From positions 1 to 36,295 of the IMG/VR virus record IMGVR_UViG_3300025767_000063: 36,295 nucleotides of DNA. One strand, given 5' to 3'. The stretch's first letter is position 1. Every line of letters begins with the position of its first letter. The notes under the pieces are model-generated. The model had not been told where the DNA came from. It did not search any database and saw only the letters and a program-made list of their open reading frames with translations. This DNA is from a virus. The position numbers and the translations under genes were made by a program. This document shows positions 27,501 to 34,413 of this stretch, one piece after another.

Positions 27501-29928
27501 CAACTAATTTATCGCTATCAACTTTAGGTGGAGTAGCAAATCTTTCTTCTTCACCTTTAATTAATTTTATTTCACCGTATGAATCTACAGTAATAACATC
27601 AACACGGCTTAAGTAATATTCTATGTCAGTCGTAACAGATGTGTTAATTGCTGGTATTAATCCTAAACCATTTCCAATAAATGAAGGAGGAGTTACATCA
27701 ACATTTGCAGACACAGTTCCAGCCGATGCAGGAGTTGTATCAGTGTAATCTACATTACTATCTTTTACGACATGCGGTCTGAAATCTAAACATTCTCTTA
27801 AGTTATATCTAACACCATTAGAACCAGTGTACACTGGAATATCAGATGTATCTAAAGTATTTGGATAACTGTTAATAGAGAAATAATATTCACCAGTATT
27901 AACATTGACTTCAAACACTTTTAGTTGAATAGTTAACGTTCCTGCTGGGCGAGGGCGTCCGGTAATATATTCCATATATGATAGATCATAATATTGATCT
28001 TTTTGATTTGTTACTAATCTGAAGCTATCAGTAAAGTCGGTACCTGCAGAATCTTCTATACTTTGAATTTCAAAAACATCAGGGAAACCTAAGCTATACT
28101 TATCTTTTGAATTGCTATGAACAACTTTTACATAAGGTTCATGTACAATTTTAGAATGAGGTTCAATATTCTGTAAACGTTTATTAAAGTAAACAGTTAA
28201 ATTAGTAGTTGCACCATCTGCTGGATTTAACGAAATATTTAATTGTGAATCGTTTAATGTAGTAGTTACACTTGTTACGTTAATAAATGTACCCGTGCTA
28301 TCAAGAACAACTATATCGCTGTTATCAACCGCGAAGTCTTCGCCAGGAGATGCAGAAATTGTAATTTGGTTTGAAGTATGCGTAGCAACTAATTCAGTTC
28401 TTACAGGAACAATAGTATCAGTCGTTTCTTTAACGCTAAGTAAACCAGTGTCAAAAACAAGTGGTGCTTTGTTATTATCTTTTAATGTAGCAGATACCGT
28501 AGTATTCGCAACTACCATTTCGCCGTTAGATCCGTCTATTTTAATTACGTCAGAAAAACCTTTTCCTGTATCCATTCTTACGCCAGTTAAATAGGCTTTA
28601 TTTGGCATTACATTTAATACAAAAGCTTCACCTATTTTCGTATCGCCATTATCTAATAAATCTAATGGTTCGTTTGGATCCATAAATCCATAACCGTTAT
28701 AACTTAATACATCAACATATCCGCCGTAGCTAAAAGATACTGGCTGATTTTCTTGGATCTCAGTTGTTTCTATTTGGTCAATAACAAATGGTCTTTCACC
28801 ATTGTTTTCGATTCTATAACCTTTAACATACGCTGTACCTGAACCTAATAAAGCATGTACTTCATTGTTAGATCCAACTAAACGATCATCAGTCTTCACT
28901 TTAAAATCATTTAAAATATAGTTTCCTGATTCTTCGTAAGTTCTTCTTGCTAATTCCTCGCCCAATACGTTGTATTGAGAAACATCTCTTAGCGTAACTT
29001 CATTACCTGCTTGATATCTAATTAAAGTAAAGAACGTAGGATCAGTATCCGCGGCTGCAGTTCCTAACACAGTAAGAGTAGGAATCAATCTTAATCTATC
29101 TGCACCTGGGGCGTTTTCATTGTTTGAACCGTTTGCATTATCATATAAATCAGCATCTTGTAACGCTGAAATTAGACCTTCTTGAACTCTATAACCAACG
29201 GAAACATTATCAGGTTGGTTTGTATATTTTGAAACAACTAATGTTTGATCGTCAGCATACAGGAAATGACCTTTTTGGAATACAACACCAGGACTTGCTT
29301 TAATACCGTAAGAAGCACCTGTTGCATTTGCATCTATGCTAGCAGCTGGGACTGAAATTTGGACAATACCTAAATCGCTATCGACTAATGGATCTACTGC
29401 ACTTACTTTGTACTTATATAAGTTAACAGTTAATGTTTCACCATTTTGGAATACTTTATAATTGCTAGTTTCATTAGAGTTTAAATATCTAATAAAGAAT
29501 GTATTTAATTCAGGAGCTCTTGAAGTAAAGCCACGAGATGCAGAAATAACTTGCGCTTTAAGACCAGTTGTAGAACCTTCTATTTCATATACGTAATCAA
29601 TTTCTACTTCTTGGCCTGCTATCTCTTCTACCTTTCTTTCACTAACATAAACAGTAGGATCGAAACTATTTCCGTTACTATCGTTGTTAGTTAATTTAAC
29701 GAATTGAAGATCGCTGATTTGAGTAAAGTTACAACCTTTAATGATACTACCTTCTTTAAAGATATTATCACCAAATTGCTCGATTTGCGATTGTAACATG
29801 CTTTGTAGCTGAGTTAATTCTCTAGCTTGTACTGCATACCCAGGTTTAAACAATACTCTATAGTATTGGTTTTCGACGTCAAAATCGTCAAAGTATGGTG
29901 CTGTATTAAGATCGGTATTAATAGGCAT
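24562..29928 (-). CDS. Large DUF4815-type virion structural protein (1788 aa)
   Basis: The N-terminus carries YYRVLFKPGYAVQARELTQL and then IFKEGSIIKG (about residues 22-66), the signature I know for the DUF4815 family of phage structural proteins. Near residue 1220 there is DPLAQTFFIKNGMGRGSNSV, and then a beta-sandwich-like stretch with DLFFKRKSDVNGVTVMLREV, also typical of these proteins in marine T4-like phages. The protein is rich in beta structure and contains no catalytic motif I recognise. It follows the gp8-like gene by 16 bases, with AAGGAAAGGA upstream of the ATG. In T4 the genes after gp8 encode gp9 and gp10, the fibre-socket and outer wedge proteins. This one may fill that peripheral baseplate role, but that is inferred from order only. 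Confidence 0.85.
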   Translation of the reverse strand: MPINTDLNTAPYFDDFDVENQYYRVLFKPGYAVQARELTQLQSMLQSQIEQFGDNIFKEGSIIKGCNFTQISDLQFVKLTNNDSNGNSFDPTVYVSERKVEEIAGQEVEIDYVYEIEGSTTGLKAQVISASRGFTSRAPELNTFFIRYLNSNETSNYKVFQNGETLTVNLYKYKVSAVDPLVDSDLGIVQISVPAASIDANATGASYGIKASPGVVFQKGHFLYADDQTLVVSKYTNQPDNVSVGYRVQEGLISALQDADLYDNANGSNNENAPGADRLRLIPTLTVLGTAAADTDPTFFTLIRYQAGNEVTLRDVSQYNVLGEELARRTYEESGNYILNDFKVKTDDRLVGSNNEVHALLGSGTAYVKGYRIENNGERPFVIDQIETTEIQENQPVSFSYGGYVDVLSYNGYGFMDPNEPLDLLDNGDTKIGEAFVLNVMPNKAYLTGVRMDTGKGFSDVIKIDGSNGEMVVANTTVSATLKDNNKAPLVFDTGLLSVKETTDTIVPVRTELVATHTSNQITISASPGEDFAVDNSDIVVLDSTGTFINVTSVTTTLNDSQLNISLNPADGATTNLTVYFNKRLQNIEPHSKIVHEPYVKVVHSNSKDKYSLGFPDVFEIQSIEDSAGTDFTDSFRLVTNQKDQYYDLSYMEYITGRPRPAGTLTIQLKVFEVNVNTGEYYFSINSYPNTLDTSDIPVYTGSNGVRYNLRECLDFRPHVVKDSNVDYTDTTPASAGTVSANVDVTPPSFIGNGLGLIPAINTSVTTDIEYYLSRVDVITVDSYGEIKLIKGEEERFATPPKVDSDKLVVAEVTIPGYPALSRAAAAVQKKSEYAVKAKSIGIKNFTMKDIHNMEKRIDTLAYYTSLNQLETETQNLTILDEDGLSRFKNGFLVDPFNNLSLSNVENAKFNAAVQFNQKILTPSLKTFPLDLEYKSSTGTSLFSAENPKVATLGRNADISILNQPYASEFRNCVSNFYQYNGVGALSPEYDAAYDTTTNPVTLDIDLESPFEDFVDNIQSFLPLTDTSVIADRSIERIGRRRGFSTTTLTSTTTELTSATRTSNEFVGDFVTNFQFNPFMSSREVKVYMSGLRPNTRHYFFFDEINVDAHVIPGSAVNKVEDVQRFGSFGDAVETDSNGVLRAVFKIPAETFYVGDRVLEVVDVDQYASIESASTSYGFKTYRAYNFSVERSSLTAATRTPDFEISSTTTTRNLPRRPVVFGDPLAQTFFIKNGMGRGSNSVFISKVDLFFKRKSDVNGVTVMLREVVNGYPSDQVIPFSKIHYTPSQVNVSDDASSATTFTFEAPIRLDVEKEYSVVVQPDANDPNYLIYTSKVGGTDLTPGATQGQAIVQDWGDGVLFTSTNNRAWKSYQDEDVKFNLYRHDFNESSGTLTLTTKKQEFLSVDDITGRFNVGETVYQVKSLVSPTSQTISIAQGTSIITGTDLDATYSVGDYILVQTSSNTNKDIFKVVSVDSTSQITVNKPAAVGISNGKGDPIVVGTLSYYDKRTPNEMHLQDSSAKTGRRFDASFDIVGFDSESTANLASVDNIQLSYIQPMILKSNDSVSTTTLTGEFVSPSDVNSSYTTAMKFSDNNYFNNKGAVLYSKSNDLADAKPFELNVNMTNGGNSTSTPFVDVEVSKLIAYQYRITNDADTTSSYISKTIELAEDFDAEDINVILTGYRPVNTDIKVYIKPQNTFDSDNFDAIDWIELELFEGVGVYSSTSNINDYREFNYRVADSDKDSNGALTYISNAGTFSGYRKFAIRIDLLSDNLYNAPTLKDYRGIALT

Positions 29929-29944
29929 CTAAATAGTCCTTTCC

Positions 29945-31546
29945 TTAAAATTCAAGAACGATTTTGAACTCTTCGCGTGAGAGATCAGTTCGAGCAAGCG
30001 GGAAGAAGTCTTCCATAAAGTACACTTTGCCTGTTCTTTGTATGTATTCTGATTTTATTATATTGTTGTCCACTGGTGTATTTATTTCAATTGTCTGACC
30101 TGTCTCATTTCTAAATGGAACAGTTGTGTCTAAAGAAATATCAGTATTGCCCACGTTTTGGTATGGGCCATTATATTCAGCGATAAACATGGTATTACTT
30201 GATAAATCAACTTCGTGAACAATCCCTGAAAATATGATTTCGTTATTGTCGTCGATTTGATTTACTATCGTATTTTCTTCAACCTTTCCAATATCGTCTG
30301 TTGTAATAGCAATTCTGTTATCAAAAACTCCAGGCGCTGTATTAGCAAACTCTGGATTTTTTACTATACCAACAGTTGCATATGTATTAGTTGCACCAAT
30401 TTGGTTATTGTCTTCGGCAGTAATATATGCGTATAGTAAGAAATGTTTACATTTAAATTCATCTATAAGATCAAACGCATGACCATCTTTAGGAGAAAGA
30501 ATAGCTCTTACATCTGCTCTTGTATCTGTATCATTAGGATCATCTGGTTTGAAATCATATAATGGATCAATTACTCTAACTGTTACGTTATTGTATCCAA
30601 CACCATTGTTTAGCATTGTAACAGAAGTAATGCGATCATTGTTATCTATGTTAGGAATACCTTGAGCACCAGAACCATCACCTAGAATTTCTATCGTAGG
30701 AAGTATTTTAAGACTTGCGTTACTAGCAACCCCATCGGTAGCAGGATTTCCATCAACTCTTATTTCTGCCAAACCAGTATTCTCGTTATACGCATAGAAC
30801 GTTATAACATATAGAAAAGAAACACCACTAGGATTAGTTAAATAAACTGATTGGCCTGCATAATAATTATCAAGCTCGCTCCATGCAGGAACTTGCCCAG
30901 GAATAACTATTAAACTAGAACCATTAGGTGATCCATTCATAGATCCAAATACAGATTTATATCCTAAGTTTACATCAGGATTTTCTACGAATATTTCAGC
31001 AATTTCAGAACCACCTGTGTTTGCGGTCGGATCAGTTTCAAAAGTTCCTGTGATAGGAATATAACCTAAAGCATTGTAAGCTTCAAATTCTAATTCTGAA
31101 ATTGCATACATATATTTCCATACGTAGCCATCAGCAGTTCTATATATTTGACCTGCGGTCTGTCCATCGTAATTAGGCGGTGAAGTAACTTGCGCATCGT
31201 TATTATTAAATAAACATTTATATACTCGATAATCGCCGGTATCATTATTATTAGGACCAACAACTGCATAAAATTTCTGTTCTTCTAAATCTTCAGCATC
31301 ATCGTATTGTACGTAGACATCATCTTTTTGCCAAGGATAATACTTGATCATGAAGAAAACATCGCTGTTAAAAATTTGTTTACCAAATAAAGTTTTTTCT
31401 AAAAAATCATTTGTCGATCTGATATGATTTGCCGATTCTGTACCGTTTATACTAGATACGAACAAATAGTAATCATTACTTAAAACGTCGTCCACGAACA
31501 ACCGTGTCGTATCAGTCTTAAAGTTTGTTGTCAATATTTCTGCCAT
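29945..31546 (-). CDS. 8: Baseplate wedge protein, T4 gp8-like (533 aa)
   Basis: The overall pattern follows T4 gp8: an N-terminal TRLFVDDVL..YYLFVSSINGT, WQKDDVYVQY, a central YRTADGYVWKYMYAIS comparable to the DGYVWYYLFEIP of T4, and a C-terminal GKVYFMEDFFPLARTDLS..FKIVLEF comparable to the T4 end (GEMIYMENRPPI..INILFTF). It is longer than T4 gp8 (334 residues), as is usual in marine T4-like phages, mainly through a middle insertion (about residues 170-400). gp8 is a dimer in each baseplate wedge, bound to gp10 and gp7. A TATAAATA late promoter lies 40 bases upstream. The comparison is from memory of the T4 sequence, not from an alignment. Confidence 0.75.
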   Translation of the reverse strand: MAEILTTNFKTDTTRLFVDDVLSNDYYLFVSSINGTESANHIRSTNDFLEKTLFGKQIFNSDVFFMIKYYPWQKDDVYVQYDDAEDLEEQKFYAVVGPNNNDTGDYRVYKCLFNNNDAQVTSPPNYDGQTAGQIYRTADGYVWKYMYAISELEFEAYNALGYIPITGTFETDPTANTGGSEIAEIFVENPDVNLGYKSVFGSMNGSPNGSSLIVIPGQVPAWSELDNYYAGQSVYLTNPSGVSFLYVITFYAYNENTGLAEIRVDGNPATDGVASNASLKILPTIEILGDGSGAQGIPNIDNNDRITSVTMLNNGVGYNNVTVRVIDPLYDFKPDDPNDTDTRADVRAILSPKDGHAFDLIDEFKCKHFLLYAYITAEDNNQIGATNTYATVGIVKNPEFANTAPGVFDNRIAITTDDIGKVEENTIVNQIDDNNEIIFSGIVHEVDLSSNTMFIAEYNGPYQNVGNTDISLDTTVPFRNETGQTIEINTPVDNNIIKSEYIQRTGKVYFMEDFFPLARTDLSREEFKIVLEF

Positions 31547-31585
31547 GATCGTTCCGAGTTAATATTATTCTTGATAAGTTTTTAT

Positions 31586-31593
31586 TATTTATA
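31586..31593 (-). promoter_or_regulatory. T4-type late promoter (exact TATAAATA)
   Basis: CATATAAATAATAAAAAC reads on the minus strand in the 58-base gap between the protease gene and the gp8-like gene, 40 bases upstream of the ATG at 31546. The core is identical to the T4 late promoter. No hairpin terminator precedes it, so it would add to read-through transcription rather than replace it. Confidence 0.7.
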
Positions 31594-31604
31594 TGAGAGA
31601 GCAG

Positions 31605-33263
31605 CTAACCTTTTCTTCTTATTTTAGGTCTTGGATAAACTTGTTTTAAATTAGCTCTTGACGCAATATTATTCCTAGGGAAAACTCCGCCGTCAACTGG
31701 TCTTACGTTTTTCCAAAACATCATTAAGTTTGGTGAACCTTGTAAACTTGTTCTATCCATTGCATCATCAGCTTCGCTGTCAAACATTAGTTCTTGTGTT
31801 GCGTTATATACCAACCAATCAGACGCTTGACTGTTTGTCATCCCAGGCCAAGTTTCCGCTAAACAAGACAATAGACCGGCTGCCTGTGGAGAAGCCATAC
31901 TAGTCCCTTTATATTTTCCAACTCTATAAGAAGCGTTTCTTGGGTCTGTAGCTCCACCTGTTAATAAAGAACTATTGATACCTTCACCGGCCGCGTAAAC
32001 ATCTACGGCATTACCACAGTTACTAAAATCTGATTTTCTGTCATCTTTAAAATAACTTAAAGCACCAACTACTATTACACCATCAATACTTGATAAAGAA
32101 CCACCTCTATGTAAAGCAAAGTTGAATGAAGAACCAGAGAATGGTATAGACGCTGCGTTATTGTAATCCTGATCGCCAGTTTTTACCATCTTCCAACTGC
32201 TATTACCAGCAGAATGAACAACGATAATACCATCAGATATCGCATCTTGTACGTCTGCTCTTATTGAAGTCGAATAAAAAGAAAACTCTATTTCACCATC
32301 TGCGTTAGGGGCATAACAACCTCTTGCTTGTAGCTCAGCTTGAGTTAAATCTCTCCCTGGGTTAAAAGTAGTGCCTCTATAATTAATAGCCGTTACGTTA
32401 CCGAAATTACTTCCAGCGCCACCTGCATTTATATTAGATCCGTAGCTGTGGTTAGTGATAGTAGGATTTCTTCTACCTGTATCAGCATTTATTGGTTTTG
32501 TATTATGCCAAGCTCTAATATAATCCCATAAGTTACTAACACTATTTGGATTTGTTGCGTAAGGACTGATATTATAAATGTTAGCATCTCTTGCCCAACC
32601 GTAAGTATTTCCTGCGGCTGTACCTGCTACATGAATGCCATGATTATTATCGCCAGTTCTCTCAGGATTAGTTCCATCTATGTACGGTGGATATACATAT
32701 GTACCTGCCGCACCTTGACCAATATCTGGATTTAAAGAAAACCAATTAAATTGTTGTACTCTTGAACCACCAGTTCCGTCTGAGTTAGCAGCCATTTCCG
32801 GATGGCTTGGATCTATATGACCGTCTACTATTACAACATCTACATTTTTACCTGAAGCAGTGATATTTAAATTATCTGTTACTCTTACAGTATCACCATA
32901 TCCCCAGTCAGTTCTATTCTGTCTTTCAGAATGTCTAAGTAATCCCCAATTAATATCGTCTGCATTAGAAAAAGGGTCTTTATCAAACTGCCCATTGTCT
33001 ATAGAATAACCTTGAGGTTTAATAGTGACTGCGTCTAATATTTCTTTTAGTTCAACGTCCCATACTCTTTCATCCTGTCTAACTAACTCTGCTTCCTCTG
33101 CAGTTAACATATAATGAGTATTTCTACTAATGGGTCTTTTCTGAGCAACTTCAACTTGTCTATCAGGAATATAAAGGTTACCGCCAGGAGTTTCCATGTC
33201 ATCATAGAAACTTTCTAAATCTTCTCTGCTATGAAGAGTAACTACATATTCCTTTAAAGACAT
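31605..33263 (-). CDS. Subtilisin-family (S8) serine protease with I9-like propeptide (552 aa)
   Basis: The catalytic triad is complete: Asp147 in VDVVIVDGHIDPSHPEM, His208 in NNHGIHVAGTAAG and Ser455 in KGTSMASPQAAGL. The oxyanion Asn354 is in VVHSAGNSS. Residues 1-74 (EYVVTLHSREDL, then HYMLTAEEAELVRQDERVWD) look like an inhibitor I9 propeptide, which in this family folds the enzyme and is then cut off. No secretion signal is seen, which fits a protein made in the infected cell and built into the particle or acting before lysis. The ATG follows the fibre-like gene by one base with GGAGG seven bases upstream. It is not the T4 prohead protease, which belongs to another family. Possible jobs are maturing fibre or baseplate proteins, or degrading a host surface protein; the sequence does not decide. 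Confidence 0.88.
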   Translation of the reverse strand: MSLKEYVVTLHSREDLESFYDDMETPGGNLYIPDRQVEVAQKRPISRNTHYMLTAEEAELVRQDERVWDVELKEILDAVTIKPQGYSIDNGQFDKDPFSNADDINWGLLRHSERQNRTDWGYGDTVRVTDNLNITASGKNVDVVIVDGHIDPSHPEMAANSDGTGGSRVQQFNWFSLNPDIGQGAAGTYVYPPYIDGTNPERTGDNNHGIHVAGTAAGNTYGWARDANIYNISPYATNPNSVSNLWDYIRAWHNTKPINADTGRRNPTITNHSYGSNINAGGAGSNFGNVTAINYRGTTFNPGRDLTQAELQARGCYAPNADGEIEFSFYSTSIRADVQDAISDGIIVVHSAGNSSWKMVKTGDQDYNNAASIPFSGSSFNFALHRGGSLSSIDGVIVVGALSYFKDDRKSDFSNCGNAVDVYAAGEGINSSLLTGGATDPRNASYRVGKYKGTSMASPQAAGLLSCLAETWPGMTNSQASDWLVYNATQELMFDSEADDAMDRTSLQGSPNLMMFWKNVRPVDGGVFPRNNIASRANLKQVYPRPKIRRKG

Positions 33264-33264
33264 T

Positions 33265-34359
33265 TTACGCCTCCAACTGTAATACTGTTAGGTCCACAGC
33301 AACCGCTGCAGTTGAACCCGATTTATTTGTTACTTTTGCGTATATAGTTGTGGTTGGAGTGGATTCTGCATTAAAACCAATTGTCGCTGGTGACATTAAA
33401 ACAGTTTCAGCGCCAGTCGTAATTACTTCTGCTATTACACCTGCATCAGGTAAAGGATCTGTTAATTCATCTCTCGATGCGTCAGATGTTCTTGACGCTG
33501 CATTTGCATATAAAATAACTCTCGCTGCTCGATCTGTTTCAATAGAAAGTAATGCGTATGATTTAAATCCAGTGATATCTAAATTTGCAGAAGCATCGTC
33601 TGCTAAAGATGAGGTCGTACCACTTGCAGCTGTTCTTGATTGTAAAGAACTACCACCGCCACCACTTGCATCAACAAATTCTACACCGTCTGCTCCAGAA
33701 TTAACAGCAAGTACTTGACCTGCGGTTCCAAAAGAAGCAGGCGTATCAGTTAAACCTAAAAGAGTTCCTGTTCCTGTTGTTGCATCTGCAGCATTAGTCC
33801 AAGCAGATCCATTCCATTTTAATACTTCGCCTGATGATGGGCTTGAGATAGAAACATCAGATAAGTCGTCTATTGCAGAAGCACCACCGCCACCAGAAAT
33901 AGCTACGAAAGAAAAAGTACCATCCCCGTCTGCTTGTAATACATGTCCTGCCTGCCCGTCAGAAATACCACCACTTAAATCTAGTAAACTTCCAGTATAA
34001 GCAACTGTCGATAAGCTATCAGTATATCCAGTAACACTAGAACTTGCATCTGTTAATAATTTTGTCCATTCTCCACCAGTTGCATAATAAACCGCTGATT
34101 CTGCATCAACGTAAGCAATCATACCTTCATAAGTATTTGCATCCGGTAAATTAGATAATGCGTTATATTTAAACGTGATTTTATTGGCACCGGTGCGAGT
34201 AATTTCGCCATTTGTATTTAAAAGCGAAACTAGAGAGTTACCACCTAAAGAAGTGTAAATCTCATTGAAGTTATCATTAGCTTTATCAAATGCAGTGCGT
34301 AATGGATCGCCTGTTCCATCATTTGCTGTTGTTCCGATATTAATCGTCTGCTTTGACAT
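33265..34359 (-). CDS. Short fibre-like virion protein (364 aa)
   Basis: The N-terminus MSKQTINIGTTANDGTGDPL then AFDKANDNFNEIYTSLGG is a module I know as a start of many fibre-like proteins in T4-like marine phages. The middle has two fibre units (IDDLSDVSISSPSSGEVLKW with WNGSAWTN, and LLGLTDTPASFGTAGQVLAV), separated by Gly-rich linkers. The C-terminal 120 residues (ITGFKSYALLSIETDRAARV, then DPLPDAGVIAEVITTG) form a conserved beta domain of the same proteins. AGGAGA lies about seven bases before the ATG. It could be a short baseplate fibre or a decoration protein; its close coupling to the protease gene suggests the two products may be related, for instance as substrate or anchor. Confidence 0.83.
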   Translation of the reverse strand: MSKQTINIGTTANDGTGDPLRTAFDKANDNFNEIYTSLGGNSLVSLLNTNGEITRTGANKITFKYNALSNLPDANTYEGMIAYVDAESAVYYATGGEWTKLLTDASSSVTGYTDSLSTVAYTGSLLDLSGGISDGQAGHVLQADGDGTFSFVAISGGGGASAIDDLSDVSISSPSSGEVLKWNGSAWTNAADATTGTGTLLGLTDTPASFGTAGQVLAVNSGADGVEFVDASGGGGSSLQSRTAASGTTSSLADDASANLDITGFKSYALLSIETDRAARVILYANAASRTSDASRDELTDPLPDAGVIAEVITTGAETVLMSPATIGFNAESTPTTTIYAKVTNKSGSTAAVAVDLTVLQLEA

Positions 34360-34405
34360 TATTGTCTCCTGAGTGTTTAATTTTGTTTATTTAATTCGCA
34401 TTAAC

Positions 34406-34413
34406 TATTTATT
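34406..34413 (-). promoter_or_regulatory. Candidate T4-type late promoter (AATAAATA)
   Basis: ATAATAAATAGTTAATG reads on the minus strand in the 52-base gap before the 364-residue fibre gene, 47 bases upstream of its ATG. It matches seven of eight bases of the late core, and its first two bases overlap the stop codon of the upstream gene. The position in the gap is like that of the two exact matches. Confidence 0.45.

Noticed and set aside
31605-33263. Prohead (head maturation) protease
   Set aside because: T4-like prohead proteases belong to a different family (gp21) and sit among head genes; this one has a classical subtilisin triad and lies with baseplate and fibre genes.
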